Source: Solibacillus faecavium (lineage in GTDB: Bacteria; Bacillota; Bacilli; Bacillales_A; Planococcaceae). From it: a stretch of DNA of 64,000 nucleotides. Of the stretch, positions 61,568-64,000 are shown piece by piece. The position numbers and the translations under genes are program-made. The notes under the pieces are model-generated. The model did no database searches and was not told where the DNA came from. It saw only the letters and a program-made list of their open reading frames with translations. The stretch is taken from NCBI RefSeq assembly GCF_014836905.1, contig NZ_JACSPZ010000006.1, positions 124,001 through 188,000 of the forward strand, in the 5' to 3' direction. Every line of letters begins with the position of its first letter. Position 1 is the stretch's first letter.

Positions 61568-62465
61568 ATTAAAACAGATTATTAATATTATACTTAAGGG
61601 AAAGTGGATTATTGCAGCTTGTACGATAATCACCTTATTAATTACAGGAATTTTTACTTGGTTTGTAATGAATGAAGAATTTGAATCAAGTGCCATAGTT
61701 CAAATAGCTAGTGGTGTGCAAGATACAGGAATAATGTCAAATTATATAGCAACAGAATTTACACCTACAATTTATACACAAAGAATTCAAGATACTTCTA
61801 TTATGAAAGAGGGATTCAAAAACCAAGGGTATACTGAGTTTATTAAAGGTAATTTTAGTTTTACAAACTTACCAGAAACAAATTTAATTGAACTACATTA
61901 TAAAGCTCCCTCACCAGAAGAAGCCCAACTACATTTAGAATTTTTAATGGATGAGACGAAAAATCAAATGAATAAATCTGTTAAAGAAACTTTAAATCAA
62001 TTAGAGCAAACTTATTTAAATGAAACTAACTCTTTATCAAACGAGATAGAGCAATTAATGAAAAAATATAATAACGTGATAATTTCGAATAAATTACCAG
62101 AGGTGCTTATTTTACAAACTATAACATCTTCACAGTTTGTATTAAATTTAACACAAGAGCAAACAGCAGCTTTATCAGGTATTTCGGGAACTTTACAAAA
62201 TGAATTGTTACAATTAAAAGCTCAAATCGATAGTAAATCTAAAGAATATCAAAACGTTTTAGCCAAGTATCAATCTGTAAAAACAGGATTAGATAGTTTT
62301 AAACCGGATCCATTTATTCGTGTTATCACTGAACCAACATTAAACGAGGCTTCTACTTCTCCAAGTAAATTTTTTATTTTGGTTGTAGGACTTGTTGTAG
62401 GTATATTGCTTGGATTAGCGGTTGCTTTCTTCAATGCGTATTGGAAAAATAGCAGTAGGATATAA
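61551..62465 (+). CDS. Wzz/YveK-type chain-length protein
   Basis: A 304-residue polysaccharide co-polymerase. Membrane helices at residues about 17-38 (WIIAACTIITLLITGIFTWF) and 275-297 (FFILVVGLVVGILLGLAVAFF) flank an external helical domain. The Pro-rich EPTLNEASTSPSKFF before the second helix is the usual Wzz motif. No tyrosine kinase domain is attached and none is next to it. It sets the length of the glycan made by the neighbouring polymerase, by family inference. Confidence 0.87.
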   Translation: MEETIELKQIINIILKGKWIIAACTIITLLITGIFTWFVMNEEFESSAIVQIASGVQDTGIMSNYIATEFTPTIYTQRIQDTSIMKEGFKNQGYTEFIKGNFSFTNLPETNLIELHYKAPSPEEAQLHLEFLMDETKNQMNKSVKETLNQLEQTYLNETNSLSNEIEQLMKKYNNVIISNKLPEVLILQTITSSQFVLNLTQEQTAALSGISGTLQNELLQLKAQIDSKSKEYQNVLAKYQSVKTGLDSFKPDPFIRVITEPTLNEASTSPSKFFILVVGLVVGILLGLAVAFFNAYWKNSSRI

Positions 62466-62488
62466 AGTGAAATATAAAGTGAAATTTG

Positions 62489-62530
62489 ATGAATAAAGTA
62501 ATTGTACAGAAGTACAATTACTTTATTCAT
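62489..62530. other. Perfect 19-pair hairpin without U-run
   Basis: ATGAATAAAGTAATTGTAC and its exact reverse complement GTACAATTACTTTATTCAT flank a 4-base loop (AGAA). There is no U-run beyond the stem. It lies between the Wzz-like gene and the next gene. Confidence 0.7.
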
Positions 62531-62559
62531 AGTATAAAGTAATATGTCGAGGAGAATAT

Positions 62560-63450
62560 ATGAAAAATACGCTATATAAACTATATAAGTATATTTGTTA
62601 TATACATAGAAAAGTCAATAATAAATATTTAGGAATTAGTATATTAGAAGACCAAGAAGTCATAGATAGAATTACAAAAGAAAAATTATCTTTAGCTAGA
62701 TTTGGAGATGGCGAGTTAGGATTAATTATTAATAAGAGTGAAATCGGCTTTCAAGAAAGTTCTGATTTTTTAATTCAAAGATTAAAAGAAGTATTAATAG
62801 AAAATAATGATTCGAAGTTATTAATAGGAGTTCCAAAAATCTTTGTTGAAGATAGTGAATATGATTTAAAAACAAAAATGTTTTGGGCATGTTTTATAGT
62901 AAAGAGGTTTGATATTCTTAATAATTTGTTGAGCCAAAAAAAAGTGTATGCTAATGCTAGCCTAACTAGACCTTATATGGATTATAAAGTTAAAAATTTG
63001 GCTAAAGAAAGATTTGAAAATATAAAGAAGCTTTGGGAAAAAAGAGATGTAATTATTGTAGAAGGAGATAGTACATTTTTTGGTGTAGGTAATGATTTAT
63101 TTGATAATATTAAGAGTATTAGACGAATAGTTTGTCCATCTAAAAATGCATTTATAAAATATAATGAAATTTTAGAAAGTATATTGGAAGAGGTATCTAG
63201 TAATACATTGATATTAATGGCTTTAGGTCCTACTGCAACACTATTAGCTGCTGACTTATCAAAAAAAGGGTACCAAGCTTTAGACATAGGCCACATAGAC
63301 ATTGAGTATGAGTGGTTTAGAAAAAGTGCTAAATATAAAATTGAAATAGAGGGGAAAAATATTAATGAGGTCAGTGGAGAAGGGGATATAAAGCCAAAAT
63401 ATATAGCGAATGAAAATTATACAAATGAAATTATTTGCATAATTAAATAA
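62560..63450 (+). CDS. GT-D-fold glycosyltransferase (SP_1767 type)
   Basis: A 296-residue soluble glycosyltransferase. The N-terminal signature is SLARFGDGELGLI near residue 46, the nucleotide-sugar Asp/Glu motif of the GT-D family. The C-terminus has LGPTATLLAADLSKKGYQA and DIGHIDIEYEWF. GT-D enzymes extend glycans on Ser-rich surface proteins in streptococci and lactobacilli; the acceptor here is not known. Base composition is more AT-rich than the core genes, which fits horizontal transfer. GTCGAGGAG precedes the ATG. Confidence 0.85.
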   Translation: MKNTLYKLYKYICYIHRKVNNKYLGISILEDQEVIDRITKEKLSLARFGDGELGLIINKSEIGFQESSDFLIQRLKEVLIENNDSKLLIGVPKIFVEDSEYDLKTKMFWACFIVKRFDILNNLLSQKKVYANASLTRPYMDYKVKNLAKERFENIKKLWEKRDVIIVEGDSTFFGVGNDLFDNIKSIRRIVCPSKNAFIKYNEILESILEEVSSNTLILMALGPTATLLAADLSKKGYQALDIGHIDIEYEWFRKSAKYKIEIEGKNINEVSGEGDIKPKYIANENYTNEIICIIK

Positions 63451-63491
63451 TGGTTTTATTCGTTTTAGTTTAGTCTTAATATAGGAAGTAG

Positions 63492-64000
63492 TTGATTATT
63501 ATTAAGAATTTTAGTATATCCTTATTTATCTTGTTAGTGATATTTGCCGACTTAAAGGTGACTATTTCGCCGTATATACATTGGATAGCTTGGTTAGTAT
63601 TAATTTTTCCATTGTTTATGTTTTCTATTTATAAAAAAGGAATAGTTAAATCTCCTTTATTATGGCTGGGTTTATTTATATTTTTCTTAGGGGTAGTGAG
63701 TAGCTTATTTACAGGATTAAATATAGAAACTGTTATTCAATGTGTAAAATTATTACTTATATTTAGTACTCTATATTTCTTTCTGTACTATAGTAATTTT
63801 AAATGGGAAAGTGTAGTTAAAATTATAAATTTGTCTGTGTTAATAAATGTGATATTTTTGATTATAGGTACTATAGGTGGAACAGTACTTGCTACATTAA
63901 TGACTGCAGATGGTCGGTGGGGTACTATATTAGCGTATCCCGGTTCTTTAGTAAAAATAGGTGTATTAGGCTTTTATATTAATGTGATGTCTGTACTTTT
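63492..64000 (+). CDS. Second polymerase-like membrane protein, 3' end outside window
   Basis: An open frame of 169 codons runs off the window from TTG 63492, five bases after AGGAAG. It is very hydrophobic, with about five predicted helices so far (SLFILLVIFADLKVTIS, WIAWLVLIFPLFMFSI, LLWLGLFIFFLGVVSSLF, LLLIFSTLYFFLYY, INVIFLIIGTIGGTVLA). The DGRWGTIL segment resembles that of O-antigen polymerase-like proteins. It is close to the GT-D gene with no terminator between them. Start codon and family are tentative. Confidence 0.65.
   Translation, partial: MIIIKNFSISLFILLVIFADLKVTISPYIHWIAWLVLIFPLFMFSIYKKGIVKSPLLWLGLFIFFLGVVSSLFTGLNIETVIQCVKLLLIFSTLYFFLYYSNFKWESVVKIINLSVLINVIFLIIGTIGGTVLATLMTADGRWGTILAYPGSLVKIGVLGFYINVMSVL

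Overview
The window looks like chromosome of a low-GC, spore-forming, flagellated Gram-positive rod of the Planococcaceae/Caryophanaceae group, probably Solibacillus or a close Lysinibacillus relative. This is inferred from the Bacillus-type gene order (rpoE-pyrG-spo0F-fbaA-tal-murAB-glpX-rho-rpmE-tdk-prfA-prmC-spoIIR, then glyA-upp-atp operon-murAA-spoIID-spoIIQ-spoIIID-mbl-flhO-flhP-fabZ-ssbB-ywqA-ywqB), a fused isobutyryl-CoA mutase (IcmF), and a cysteine-free S-layer protein with three SLH domains. No rRNA, tRNA, insertion sequence, prophage or CRISPR array was seen.

Layout. 1-4.1 kb: the end of a TetR-type regulator, icmF, and an unrecorded 52-residue membrane protein. 4.2-17.7 kb: nucleotide and carbon metabolism, cell-wall and translation genes. 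pyrG has a CTP-sensing type leader (GGG start plus terminator), spo0F a sigma-H type promoter, and rpmE a long leader. tdk is flanked by two copies of a palindromic repeat element. 17.7-25.8 kb: spoIIR, tsaC (Sua5 type), mntP, ywlE (protein-arginine phosphatase), a chemoreceptor with almost no external domain, a cytochrome c lipoprotein, rpiB, ywlG, glyA and upp. 25.9-34.7 kb: UDP-GlcNAc 2-epimerase, then the full ATP synthase operon atpIBEFHAGDC behind a strong promoter and a folded 300-nt leader. 34.8-43 kb: murAA, the sporulation genes spoIID, spoIIQ and spoIIID, mbl, two flagellar rod/hook-type genes, an EpuA-like protein and fabZ. 43-52.5 kb: a small unknown protein, a lipoprotein, a NERD-domain protein, ywpF, ssbB, a SNF2 helicase with its SWIM-finger partner, and an IDEAL-domain protein. 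53.7-64 kb: cell-surface genes, namely a UDP-ManNAc-type dehydrogenase, a TagA-family ManNAc transferase, the S-layer protein, then a TPR protein, an O-antigen-polymerase-like protein, a Wzz-like protein, a GT-D-fold glycosyltransferase and the start of a second polymerase-like membrane protein.

How they connect. The 2-epimerase at 25.9 kb makes UDP-ManNAc, which the dehydrogenase and TagA-family transferase near 54-55 kb would use for a wall polymer. SLH domains of S-layer proteins bind ManNAc-containing wall polymer in this group, so these genes probably act together on the cell surface. Three sporulation steps are represented: phosphorelay (spo0F), sigma-E activation and engulfment (spoIIR, spoIIQ, spoIID), and mother-cell regulation (spoIIID).

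The most unusual signal is a family of short degenerate repeats in intergenic DNA. The core resembles TATTCGTCAC or TAATCGTCAAAT, spaced about 20-21 nt (two helical turns). There are about 34 cores at 44.0-44.75 kb on the plus strand, and the same family lies in the opposite orientation at 52.56-53.41 kb inside a 228-nt super-repeat. A weaker AT-rich relative may lie at 14.1-14.3 kb. I cannot assign a known function to it.
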